64,000 nucleotides of DNA from Rhodocyclaceae bacterium (lineage in GTDB: Bacteria > Pseudomonadota > Gammaproteobacteria > Burkholderiales > CAIKXV01): positions 438,039 to 502,038 of the forward strand of contig JADCHX010000011.1 in NCBI GenBank assembly GCA_020248265.1. Reading direction: 5' to 3'. Both the position numbers and the translations under genes were made by a program. Shown piece by piece: positions 30,594 through 36,931 of the stretch. Positions within the stretch are counted from its first letter, which is position 1; each line of letters starts with the position of its first letter. The notes beneath the pieces are model-generated. The model did no database searches and was not told the DNA's origin. It worked only from the letters and a program-made list of their open reading frames with translations.

Positions 30594-30863
30594 TCACCAA
30601 TTGCGTTCCTCCTCCAGGGCTTCGTCGATGTCCTGCTTGCTGCGCAGGTTGGCGGAAGGCTGTGCGAGCAACCACTGTATGGCGGTCTGTCCGGGCAGAC
30701 TGTTCGACTGTCTGCCCGTCAGCCGAAGGTACTCGTCCTCCGACAGTACGACTGCAGCGGGCTTGTTGCGCTTCACGATGTGGATCGGGCCGTGACGGAG
30801 GCCTTCCTCGATAGCCGCCATTCCGCGCCGTTTGAGCATTGCAACTGTCAGCGTATTGTTCAT
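30594..30863 (-). CDS. Antitoxin of the Phd/YefM type, partner of the PIN toxin
   Basis: 89 residues from ATG 30863; an in-frame TTG at 30923 would add 20 residues but lies in the likely promoter. The first half (TVAMLKRRGMAAIEEGLRHG then HIVKRNKPAAVVLSEDEY) has the Phd-like beta-strand and helix pattern that binds operator DNA; the acidic C-terminal tail (KQDIDEALEEERNW) is the expected toxin-neutralising segment. It is probably autoregulated with the toxin as a co-repressor, as in other pairs. Confidence is high because of position and shape, though sequence conservation is modest. Confidence 0.85.
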   Translation of the reverse strand: MNNTLTVAMLKRRGMAAIEEGLRHGPIHIVKRNKPAAVVLSEDEYLRLTGRQSNSLPGQTAIQWLLAQPSANLRSKQDIDEALEEERNW

Positions 30864-30891
30864 CCAGGCACCGAAACGTACTGATATGGGA

Positions 30892-30923
30892 TTTATAGTG
30901 CTTTTTTCGGTACTGAAAGTCAA
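30892..30923 (-). promoter_or_regulatory. Candidate promoter of the toxin-antitoxin pair
   Basis: Reading leftwards, TTGACT (30918-30923) and TATAAA (30892-30897) are separated by 20 bases, longer than the optimal 17. This stretch is strikingly AT-rich in a GC-rich region and sits 29 bases before the antitoxin ATG. An antitoxin operator would be expected to overlap it, but no clear palindrome was identified. Confidence 0.35.
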
Positions 30924-30945
30924 TGCGGCTGCCCGCCGTACCGCC

Positions 30946-32430
30946 TCAGTGCTGGCAGAACCCCGGCACGTGGTACGGCGTCTTCGCCAGCCCGCTGCAG
31001 AACTGGCTGACGTACGGTTCCATCTGCTCGCACAGCGCGCGCGACTCGCGGTTCACCTCTTTCAGCCGTTCGATCGCGACCGCCGCCCTCACGCGCAAGG
31101 CGTCGAAGTCGAACGACGTGAAGCGCCCGGCCTCGAGCAGCACGCGCCCGTTCACGATCACCGTATGCACGCCGGTGCCGTCCTCGCAGTGCACGATCTG
31201 GTTCACCGGGTCGTTCAACGGCACGTAGTGCGGCGCACCGAGGTCGAGCAGCACGATGTCCGCCTTGTAGCCCTTCTGCAGCCGCCCGATCTGGCCTGCG
31301 AAGCCGAGCGCCTGCGCGCCGCCCTCGGTCGCCGCGCGCAGCACTTCCTGTGTCGACAGCCACAGTTCGGTGTCGCGCCCGTGCACGCGCGACACGAACG
31401 AGGCCAGGCGCATCGCCTCGAACATGTTGAGGTTGTCGGACGAGCCGGCGCCGTCGGTGCCCAGGGCCAGGTTCACGCCGCGCGTGAGCATCGCGCGTGT
31501 GTCCGCGAGACCTGACCCCAGCTTCATGTTGCTGCCCGGGTTGTGCGAGATCGAGCAGCCGTGGTCGGCCAGCCGCGCGCGGTCGTCGTCGTCGAGCCAG
31601 ACGCCATGCGCGACGCAGAAGCCAGGCTTTAGCAGGCCCAGGTCATCGAGGTGGGCGACCAGGGTCTTGCCGTAGCGCTGCTGCGCGACGATCGCCTGCA
31701 TCTTCGATTCGGCGACATGCATCTGGAAGCCGACATCGAGTTCCAGGCCGAGGTCGCGGCAGCCACTCAGGAATTCATCGCTGCAGTGGTGCGGAATGGT
31801 CGGGCCGAGCGCCGGGCGGATCTGCGTGCGGTCGAACTTCCAGTTCGTGAACAGTTCGCGGCAGATGGCGATGTTCTGGGCATGCGAGGCGTGGCGGATG
31901 GCCAGCGCCTGTTCACGCAGCGGGCCGGGCAGCGCATCGGCCAGTCCCGGGATCGCCTCGTAGAAGCTGCGGTCGGCCATCATCGGCGCCAGCGTTGCGC
32001 GGATGCCGACATCGGCATAGGCCTGCGCTACCGCGTTCACGCCGTCGAGGGTCGGCAGCGGGAACTCGGCGAACATGTCGAACGAGGCGGTGCAGCCCTT
32101 GCGCAGCATCTCGCAGGCACCGATTGCGGCCGACAGGTACTTCTCTTCCACCGAGCGGCGCGCGCCGGTCCACGGGGCGTTGGCGAGCAGGACCTCCAGC
32201 GTCCAGCGGTCGGCGATGCCCTTGGACAGGTTGGTCTGCGCGTGGTTGTGGCCGTTCACCAGCCCGGGGATGACCAGCCGGTCGGTGGCGTCGACGACCT
32301 GCCTGCCTTCGGCCGGCACACTGCCGGGCGCGGTGATGTCGATGATCCGGTCGGCCTCGACCAGGATGTCGGCAGGCTCGAAACGGTAGTTGCCCGGGTT
32401 CAGTACCCGGCCGCCCTTGATCAGCATCAT
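30946..32430 (-). CDS. Amidohydrolase family protein (cytosine/SAH-MTA deaminase-like)
   Basis: 494 residues from ATG 32430 (a second ATG follows directly). The metal-dependent hydrolase pattern is complete: H61-x-H63 in NGHNHAQTN, a histidine in FQMHVAESKM, another in CVAHGVW, and the aspartate in LGTDGAGSSDN. The composite domain in front and the closing KGYKADIVLLDLGAP are typical of the ATZ/TRZ and S-adenosylhomocysteine or methylthioadenosine deaminase group. It would hydrolyse a C-N bond, usually deaminating a heterocycle, in the cytoplasm with one divalent metal. Its start overlaps the stop of a truncated upstream reading frame (ATGA), indicating a lost operon partner. The substrate is not predictable. 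Confidence 0.9.
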   Translation of the reverse strand: MMLIKGGRVLNPGNYRFEPADILVEADRIIDITAPGSVPAEGRQVVDATDRLVIPGLVNGHNHAQTNLSKGIADRWTLEVLLANAPWTGARRSVEEKYLSAAIGACEMLRKGCTASFDMFAEFPLPTLDGVNAVAQAYADVGIRATLAPMMADRSFYEAIPGLADALPGPLREQALAIRHASHAQNIAICRELFTNWKFDRTQIRPALGPTIPHHCSDEFLSGCRDLGLELDVGFQMHVAESKMQAIVAQQRYGKTLVAHLDDLGLLKPGFCVAHGVWLDDDDRARLADHGCSISHNPGSNMKLGSGLADTRAMLTRGVNLALGTDGAGSSDNLNMFEAMRLASFVSRVHGRDTELWLSTQEVLRAATEGGAQALGFAGQIGRLQKGYKADIVLLDLGAPHYVPLNDPVNQIVHCEDGTGVHTVIVNGRVLLEAGRFTSFDFDALRVRAAVAIERLKEVNRESRALCEQMEPYVSQFCSGLAKTPYHVPGFCQH

Positions 32431-32553
32431 GACGCAGTCCCTTCAAAGAGATGAGCCTGTTCCAGGCGCAGAAACGAAGCATAACCGTCCTCGCCGATCA
32501 GGAAGCCGTACGACAGTCGGCCGCGCAATGTCAGCGCGACGTCGGTCGAGGTG
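32427..32553 (-). pseudogene. 3' remnant of an operon partner of the amidohydrolase
   Basis: The last 40 or so codons of a leftward gene, read as LTLRGRLSYGFLIGEDGYASF and LEQAHLFEGTAS after a TDVA lead, end in TGA that overlaps the amidohydrolase ATG (ATGA), the classical sign of a real translationally coupled gene. Upstream of about 32553 the frame runs into the GGGGTCAG palindrome element and then antisense to the next gene, with no start codon or ribosome site. The 5' part of the gene therefore seems to have been deleted or replaced. I do not recognise the family from this fragment. The exact breakpoint is approximate. Confidence 0.55.
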
Positions 32554-32601
32554 CCCGGTGAAAGATGGGTGAGATGGGGGTCAGGTGAGATGGGTGTGAG
32601 A

Positions 32602-32712
32602 TGGGGGTCAGGTCTTGAGTTTTGCAGAAGGTGGAGTGGGGTCAGATGGGGGCCTTGAGTTTTGCGCCGATCTGACCCCCACCGGCATGCAAAACTCAAG
32701 ACCTGACCCCCA
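32602..32712. repeat. Nested inverted-repeat element with GGGGTCAG core
   Basis: Outer arms of 25 bases are perfect inverted repeats (32602-32626 and 32688-32712; core GTCAGGTCTTGAGTTTTG). Inside them a second pair, GGGGTCAGAT (32638-32647) and ATCTGACCCC (32670-32679), is also perfect. CTTGAGTTTTGC occurs in three copies, two direct and one inverted. A further partial copy GAGATGGGGGTCAGGT lies at 32571-32586. Six T residues (32716-32721) follow the right arm, so the structure could also act as a rightward terminator. The core matches the palindrome at 16197-16222. Short multicopy palindromes of this look accompany REP-associated transposases in some proteobacteria; no transposase is in this window. 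Confidence 0.75.
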
Positions 32713-32769
32713 CCGTTTTTTGTCGCAGAATGCGGGCTCTGAACCTTCTGTTCCGGAGATCGCAGAAAG

Positions 32770-33774
32770 ATGGCGTCTGCCCCTGATTTGCCTACGTACG
32801 CGGATGTGGAGGCGGCAGCGCGCCGGCTCGAAGGACATGCGCATCGCACGCCGGTGCTCACGTCGGGTACGGTGGACCGCCGCACCGGCGCGAAGGTGTA
32901 CTTCAAGTGCGAGAACTTCCAGCGCAGTGGTGCGTTCAAGTTCCGGGGGGCGTACAACGCGCTGTCGCAGCTGGGTGCGGCGGAGAAGGCGCGTGGAGTG
33001 GTGACGTTCTCGTCGGGCAACCATGCGCAGGCGGTGGCGCTGTCGGCACAGTTGCTGGGCATCCGGGCGGTCATCGTGATGCCGGACGACGCGGCTTCGG
33101 TGAAGCTGGAGGCCACGCGCGGCTATGGCGCCGAGGTGATCACCTACGACAAGACGAAGACCACGCGCGAGTCGATTGCACGCCAACTGGCGCAGGAACG
33201 CGGCCTCACCATGGTGCCGCCGTACGACGACGCGCATGTGATCGCCGGCCAGGGCACGGCGGCGAAGGAGCTGATCGAGGACGCCGGCCCGCTCGACTGG
33301 CTGCTGGTCTGCACCGGTGGTGCCGGCCTCACGTCCGGCTGCGCGATCGCCGCGCACCACCTGTCCCCAGGCTGCAAGGTGGTCGGGGTCGAACCACAAG
33401 CCGGTGACGACGCCACGCGCTCGTTCCACACCGGCGTGCTGCAGACGGTCGACAATCCGGACACCATCGCCGACGGCGCACGTACGCCGTCCCTCGGCAC
33501 GCTCACCTTCCCGCTGGTGCAGAAGCTGCTGCACGACATGGTCACGGTCGACGACGACCAGCTGCTCGACGCGATGCTGTTCCTCTGGGAGCGCATGAAG
33601 ATTGTCGTCGAGCCGACTGGCGCGCTTGCCACGGCCGCGTTGTTCGAGCGCAAGATCGATTACAAGAGCGGCGCGCGCATCGGAGTGATCGTCTCCGGCG
33701 GCAACGTCGACGTGCGCGCAGCTTGCGCGCTGATCCGCGCACGCGATGCGCGCAAGCAAGGAGGAGCGGCATGA
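32770..33774 (+). CDS. PLP-dependent threonine/serine dehydratase-family protein
   Basis: 334 residues, fold type II PLP enzyme. The cofactor lysine is K57 in SGAFKFRGA; the substrate-binding SSGNHAQA loop is at 81-88. The phosphate-binding loop reads CTGGAGLTSG near residues 179-188, where biosynthetic threonine deaminases and serine racemases have GGGGL-x-SG; the first Gly being Thr is a small variation. There is no C-terminal ACT regulatory domain, so it matches catabolic dehydratases or serine/hydroxyaspartate racemase-dehydratases. The reaction would be removal of water and ammonia from a hydroxyamino acid. Its stop overlaps the start of the HMG-CoA-lyase-like gene (ATGA), forming an operon with two Bug genes. 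Confidence 0.9.
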   Translation: MASAPDLPTYADVEAAARRLEGHAHRTPVLTSGTVDRRTGAKVYFKCENFQRSGAFKFRGAYNALSQLGAAEKARGVVTFSSGNHAQAVALSAQLLGIRAVIVMPDDAASVKLEATRGYGAEVITYDKTKTTRESIARQLAQERGLTMVPPYDDAHVIAGQGTAAKELIEDAGPLDWLLVCTGGAGLTSGCAIAAHHLSPGCKVVGVEPQAGDDATRSFHTGVLQTVDNPDTIADGARTPSLGTLTFPLVQKLLHDMVTVDDDQLLDAMLFLWERMKIVVEPTGALATAALFERKIDYKSGARIGVIVSGGNVDVRAACALIRARDARKQGGAA

Positions 33775-34715
33775 CCCCGTCCGTCGAAGGCATCGATGTC
33801 CTGATCAGTGAAGTCGGTCCGCGCGACGGCCTGCAGAACACGAAGCAGTTCATGCCCACCACGTTCAAGCAGCGCTGGATCAGCGCCGCCGCCGCCGCCG
33901 GCCTGCGCGAGATCGAGGTCTGCTCGTTCGTGCCGCCGAGCATCATCCCGCAGATGGTGGATGCGCACGAGGTGGTGCGCCATGCGCTGGGCATCCCCGG
34001 CCTGCACGTGGCCGTGCTCGCGCCGAACTTCAAGGGCGTGCTGCGTGCGATCGAGAGCGGCGCGCACAAGATCACGCTGCCGATCTCGGTGAGCCGGAAG
34101 CACAGCCTGGCGAACGTACGCCGCTCGACGGAAGAGGCGATCGAGGATGCGCGCCGTGCCTGCGCGTTCCGCGATTCGCTGCCCGAGGCGCAGCGGCCGA
34201 AGATCGAAGCGGGCCTGTCGACGGTGTTCGGCTGCACCATCGAAGGCCGGGTGTCGGAAGAGCAGGTGGTGCGCGACGCCATCGCCTGCGTCGAAGCCGG
34301 CTGCGACGAGGTCGGGCTCGCCGACACCACCGGCATGGCCAACCCGACGCAGATCCGGCGTGTCTTCCGCAAGGTGCGCGCGGCGATCGGCGACAGGCTG
34401 GGCGGCGCCCACCTGCACAACACCCGCGGTTTCGGCCTGGCCAACGTGGTCGCCGCACTGGAAGAAGACGTGCGCACCTTCGACAGTTCGCTCGCTGGTC
34501 TCGGCGGTTGTCCGTTCGCGCCGGGGGCCACCGGCAACATCGTGACCGAAGACCTGGTGTTCATGCTGGAAGAGATGGGCCTGCGCACCGGCATCGACCT
34601 CGACCGGCTGATCGCGATCCGCGAGGTGCTCGCGGAAGGCATTCCGGGCGAGCCGCTGTATGGCCATGTGCCGATGCTCGATGCGTCGGCACGCATGCCG
34701 ATGGTATCGGCATGA
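33771..34715 (+). CDS. Hydroxymethylglutaryl-CoA lyase family protein
   Basis: 314 residues from ATG 33771, with AAGGAGG upstream. A TIM-barrel DRE-type pattern is clear: SEVGPRDGLQNTKQF near the N-terminus, EVGLADTTGMANPTQ, GGAHLHNTRGFGLANV with metal-ligand histidines, and the lyase signature SLAGLGGCPFAPGATGN with its active-loop cysteine. HMG-CoA lyases split HMG-CoA into acetyl-CoA and acetoacetate; relatives act on other 3-hydroxyacyl-CoA thioesters. Because its neighbours are a dehydratase-like gene and two Bug binding proteins rather than leucine catabolism genes, the true substrate may differ. It overlaps the genes on both sides by 4 bases. Confidence 0.9.
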   Translation: MTPSVEGIDVLISEVGPRDGLQNTKQFMPTTFKQRWISAAAAAGLREIEVCSFVPPSIIPQMVDAHEVVRHALGIPGLHVAVLAPNFKGVLRAIESGAHKITLPISVSRKHSLANVRRSTEEAIEDARRACAFRDSLPEAQRPKIEAGLSTVFGCTIEGRVSEEQVVRDAIACVEAGCDEVGLADTTGMANPTQIRRVFRKVRAAIGDRLGGAHLHNTRGFGLANVVAALEEDVRTFDSSLAGLGGCPFAPGATGNIVTEDLVFMLEEMGLRTGIDLDRLIAIREVLAEGIPGEPLYGHVPMLDASARMPMVSA

Positions 34716-35695
34716 GCGCCGTGCGCGTGCTGTTCGCCGCAGGCACCGCAGCGCTCGTGGCCAGTGCCTTCACTGCAGGCACCACCCACGCCCAGGCCTG
34801 GCCGTCGAAGCCGCTGCGCTGGTTCATCCCGTTCCCGCCCGGTGGCGGCACCGACGTGATGTCGCGGGTGATCGCACAGCGGCTGTCCGACCGGCTCGGC
34901 CAGCCGGTGGTGGTCGAGAACCGCGCCGGCTCGGGTGGCACGATCGGCCTGGAAGCCGCAGCGCGTGCCCCGGCCGACGGGTACAACGTGGTGATGGGGC
35001 AGGCAGCCAACCTGGCAGTGGCCCCGGCGCTGTACAAGAAGCTGCCCTACGACCCGGTGAAGGACTTCGCCCCGGTCACCAACGCGGTGTCTGCACCTTT
35101 GGTGCTGGTGGTCAACCCGGCGCTGCCGGTGAAGACGGTGAAGGAACTGGCGGCGCTTGCGCGGGCCCGTCCCGACCAGTTGACCTTCGGTTCGCCCGGC
35201 AACGGTACGGCGGGCCATCTCGCCGGCGAGCAGTTCAAGATCGCGGCGAAGGCCAGGATGACGCATATCCCCTACAAGGGCAATGTGCCGGCGATGACCG
35301 ACGTGCTCGGCGGGCAGATCAGCATGCTGTTCAGCACGATCCCGCCGGTGCTCGGGCAGGTGCGTACCGGACGTCTGCGGGCCATCGCGGCCACCGGTGC
35401 CGATCGTGCCGCCGTGCTGCCCGCGGTGCCGACCATGGTCGAGAGCGGGCTGCCGGCATTCGTACTGGTGAACTGGTGGGGCGTGCTCGCGCCGGCCGGC
35501 ACGCCGCCGGACATCGTGAACCGGCTCAATGCGGAAATCGTGAAGATCCTGCAGTTGTCCGACGTGCGCGAACGCATCGCCGCCGAGGGCGGCGAACCCA
35601 GCCCGAACAGCCCGGAGCAGTTCGCGAAGTTCATTGCGGCCGAGGTGGCGAAGTGGGGCGCGCTGGTGCGCGCGTCGGGCGCACAGGTGGATTGA
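34712..35695 (+). CDS. Bug/TctC-family substrate-binding protein
   Basis: 327 residues from ATG 34712, overlapping the preceding stop (ATGA). A signal peptide (VLFAAGTAALVASAFTAG ending near THAQA) precedes the mature opening WPSKPLRWFIPFPPGGGTD. The Bug hallmarks VENRAGSGGTIGLEAAARA, YDPVKDFAPVT, HIPYKGNVPAMTDVLGG and VPTMVESGLPAF are all present. It is a periplasmic carboxylate-type binding protein, orphan with respect to TctAB. Co-translation with the lyase-like gene suggests that it captures the substrate of that pathway. A second Bug gene follows 133 bases later in the same direction. Confidence 0.95.
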   Translation: MSAVRVLFAAGTAALVASAFTAGTTHAQAWPSKPLRWFIPFPPGGGTDVMSRVIAQRLSDRLGQPVVVENRAGSGGTIGLEAAARAPADGYNVVMGQAANLAVAPALYKKLPYDPVKDFAPVTNAVSAPLVLVVNPALPVKTVKELAALARARPDQLTFGSPGNGTAGHLAGEQFKIAAKARMTHIPYKGNVPAMTDVLGGQISMLFSTIPPVLGQVRTGRLRAIAATGADRAAVLPAVPTMVESGLPAFVLVNWWGVLAPAGTPPDIVNRLNAEIVKILQLSDVRERIAAEGGEPSPNSPEQFAKFIAAEVAKWGALVRASGAQVD

Positions 35696-35828
35696 CCGCA
35701 CGCCCCGGAAGCTGGCACAGCTCGTGCTGCGCGTCCTGGGTCTGCAGGTCAGGCAGTCCGATGGCCCTGCGATGCACCGTTTTGGTACATTGCCGCCACC
35801 GCGTCATCCCATGACAGAAAGGTCGTCC

Positions 35829-36830
35829 ATGCCGTTTCCCCGTGTATCCTGGTTTTCGTCCCGCTGCGTTGCCACCGCCGCGGCCGCACTGGCGCTGCCG
35901 ATGGTCCTGCCCGGCGCGGCGCTGGCCCAGCAATGGCCAGTGAAGCCGATCCGCTTCATCATGCCGTTCGCTCCCGGCGGCGGCACCGACTTCGTCGGCC
36001 GCCTGATCTCGCCGAAGCTGTCCGATGCGCTCGGCCAGCAGGTGGTCGTCGAGAACCGCGGCGGGGCCGGCGGCAACATCGGGGTCGAACTGGCTGCGAA
36101 GTCGGACCCTGACGGCTACACGATGGTACTCGGCACGATCGGCAACATCGCGGTGAACCCGGCGCTCTATGGCAAGCTGGCGGTCGATCCGCTGCGCGAC
36201 CTGACGCCGGTCTCGCAGACCTCGGTCGTACTGAACGTGCTGGTGGTGCACCCGTCGCTGCCGGTGAAGACGGTGAAGGACATCATCGCCCTGGCGAAGA
36301 AGAACCCCGGCAAGCTGACCTACGGCTCCTCCGGCATGGGCGCGGCCGACCACCTCGCCGGCGAACTGTTCAACCGGATCGTCGGCACCGAACTGGTCCA
36401 CGTTCCGTACAAGGGAGGCGGCCCTGCCATGGCGGACCTGGTCGGCGGCAACATCACGCTGTCGTTCGCGACGATGGTGTCGGTGCTGCCGCACTGGAAG
36501 TCCGGCCGCCTGCGTCCGATCGCCTTCACGCTGCCGGAACGCACGCCGCTGTTTCCCGATATCCCGACCATCGGCGAAGCGGGCGTGCCCGGTTTCGCGG
36601 TCACCAACTGGTACGGCGTGTTCTTCCCCGCGAAGACGCCGCGCCCGATCATCGACCGCATGAATGCGACGGTCAATTCAGTCCTGAAGATGCCGGACAT
36701 CATCGAGCGACACCACGGTGCGGGTATCGTTCCGACCGGCAGCACGCCCGAGGCGTTCGACAAGTTCATCCGGACGGAGACCGCGCGCTTCGCCCGGCTG
36801 GTCAAGGAAGCCAACCTGAAGGCGGAATGA
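35829..36830 (+). CDS. Bug/TctC-family substrate-binding protein
   Basis: 333 residues from ATG 35829, chosen over ATG 35811 because AAAGG stands 6 bases before it. The signal peptide (CVATAAAALALPMVLPGAALA) ends before QQWPVKPIRFIMPFAPGGGTD. Typical blocks follow: VENRGGAGGNIGVELAAKS, VDPLRDLTPVSQ, HVPYKGGGPAMADLVGG and IPTIGEAGVPGFAV. It is distinct in sequence from the neighbouring Bug protein, so it probably binds a different ligand. A hairpin follows the gene. Separate transcription from the preceding operon is possible given the 133-base gap. Confidence 0.95.
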   Translation: MPFPRVSWFSSRCVATAAAALALPMVLPGAALAQQWPVKPIRFIMPFAPGGGTDFVGRLISPKLSDALGQQVVVENRGGAGGNIGVELAAKSDPDGYTMVLGTIGNIAVNPALYGKLAVDPLRDLTPVSQTSVVLNVLVVHPSLPVKTVKDIIALAKKNPGKLTYGSSGMGAADHLAGELFNRIVGTELVHVPYKGGGPAMADLVGGNITLSFATMVSVLPHWKSGRLRPIAFTLPERTPLFPDIPTIGEAGVPGFAVTNWYGVFFPAKTPRPIIDRMNATVNSVLKMPDIIERHHGAGIVPTGSTPEAFDKFIRTETARFARLVKEANLKAE

Positions 36831-36841
36831 CCGTGCGAGTG

Positions 36842-36874
36842 CCCGGGTGGCGGACGACAGGTCCGTAGCCCGGG
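36842..36874 (+). terminator. Long GC-rich hairpin between the Bug gene and pepN
   Basis: CCCGGG (36842-36847) pairs with CCCGGG (36869-36874), and inside it CGGAC (36851-36855) pairs with GTCCG (36861-36865) around a five-base loop; three unpaired bases on each side separate the two helices. No U-run follows, so it is not a textbook intrinsic terminator, but its position 12 bases after the stop codon fits a 3' end or mRNA-stabilising structure. Confidence 0.4.
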
Positions 36875-36931
36875 TGTCGTTGCAGCCGATGCCGTTAGAA
36901 TGCTCGCCGACCCCTTGTCGCCGAGCGCCCG

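Noticed and set aside
26990..30814. Long rightward frame opposite uvrA
   Set aside because: Composition is that of an antisense shadow of a high-GC gene; uvrA motifs on the other strand are unambiguous.
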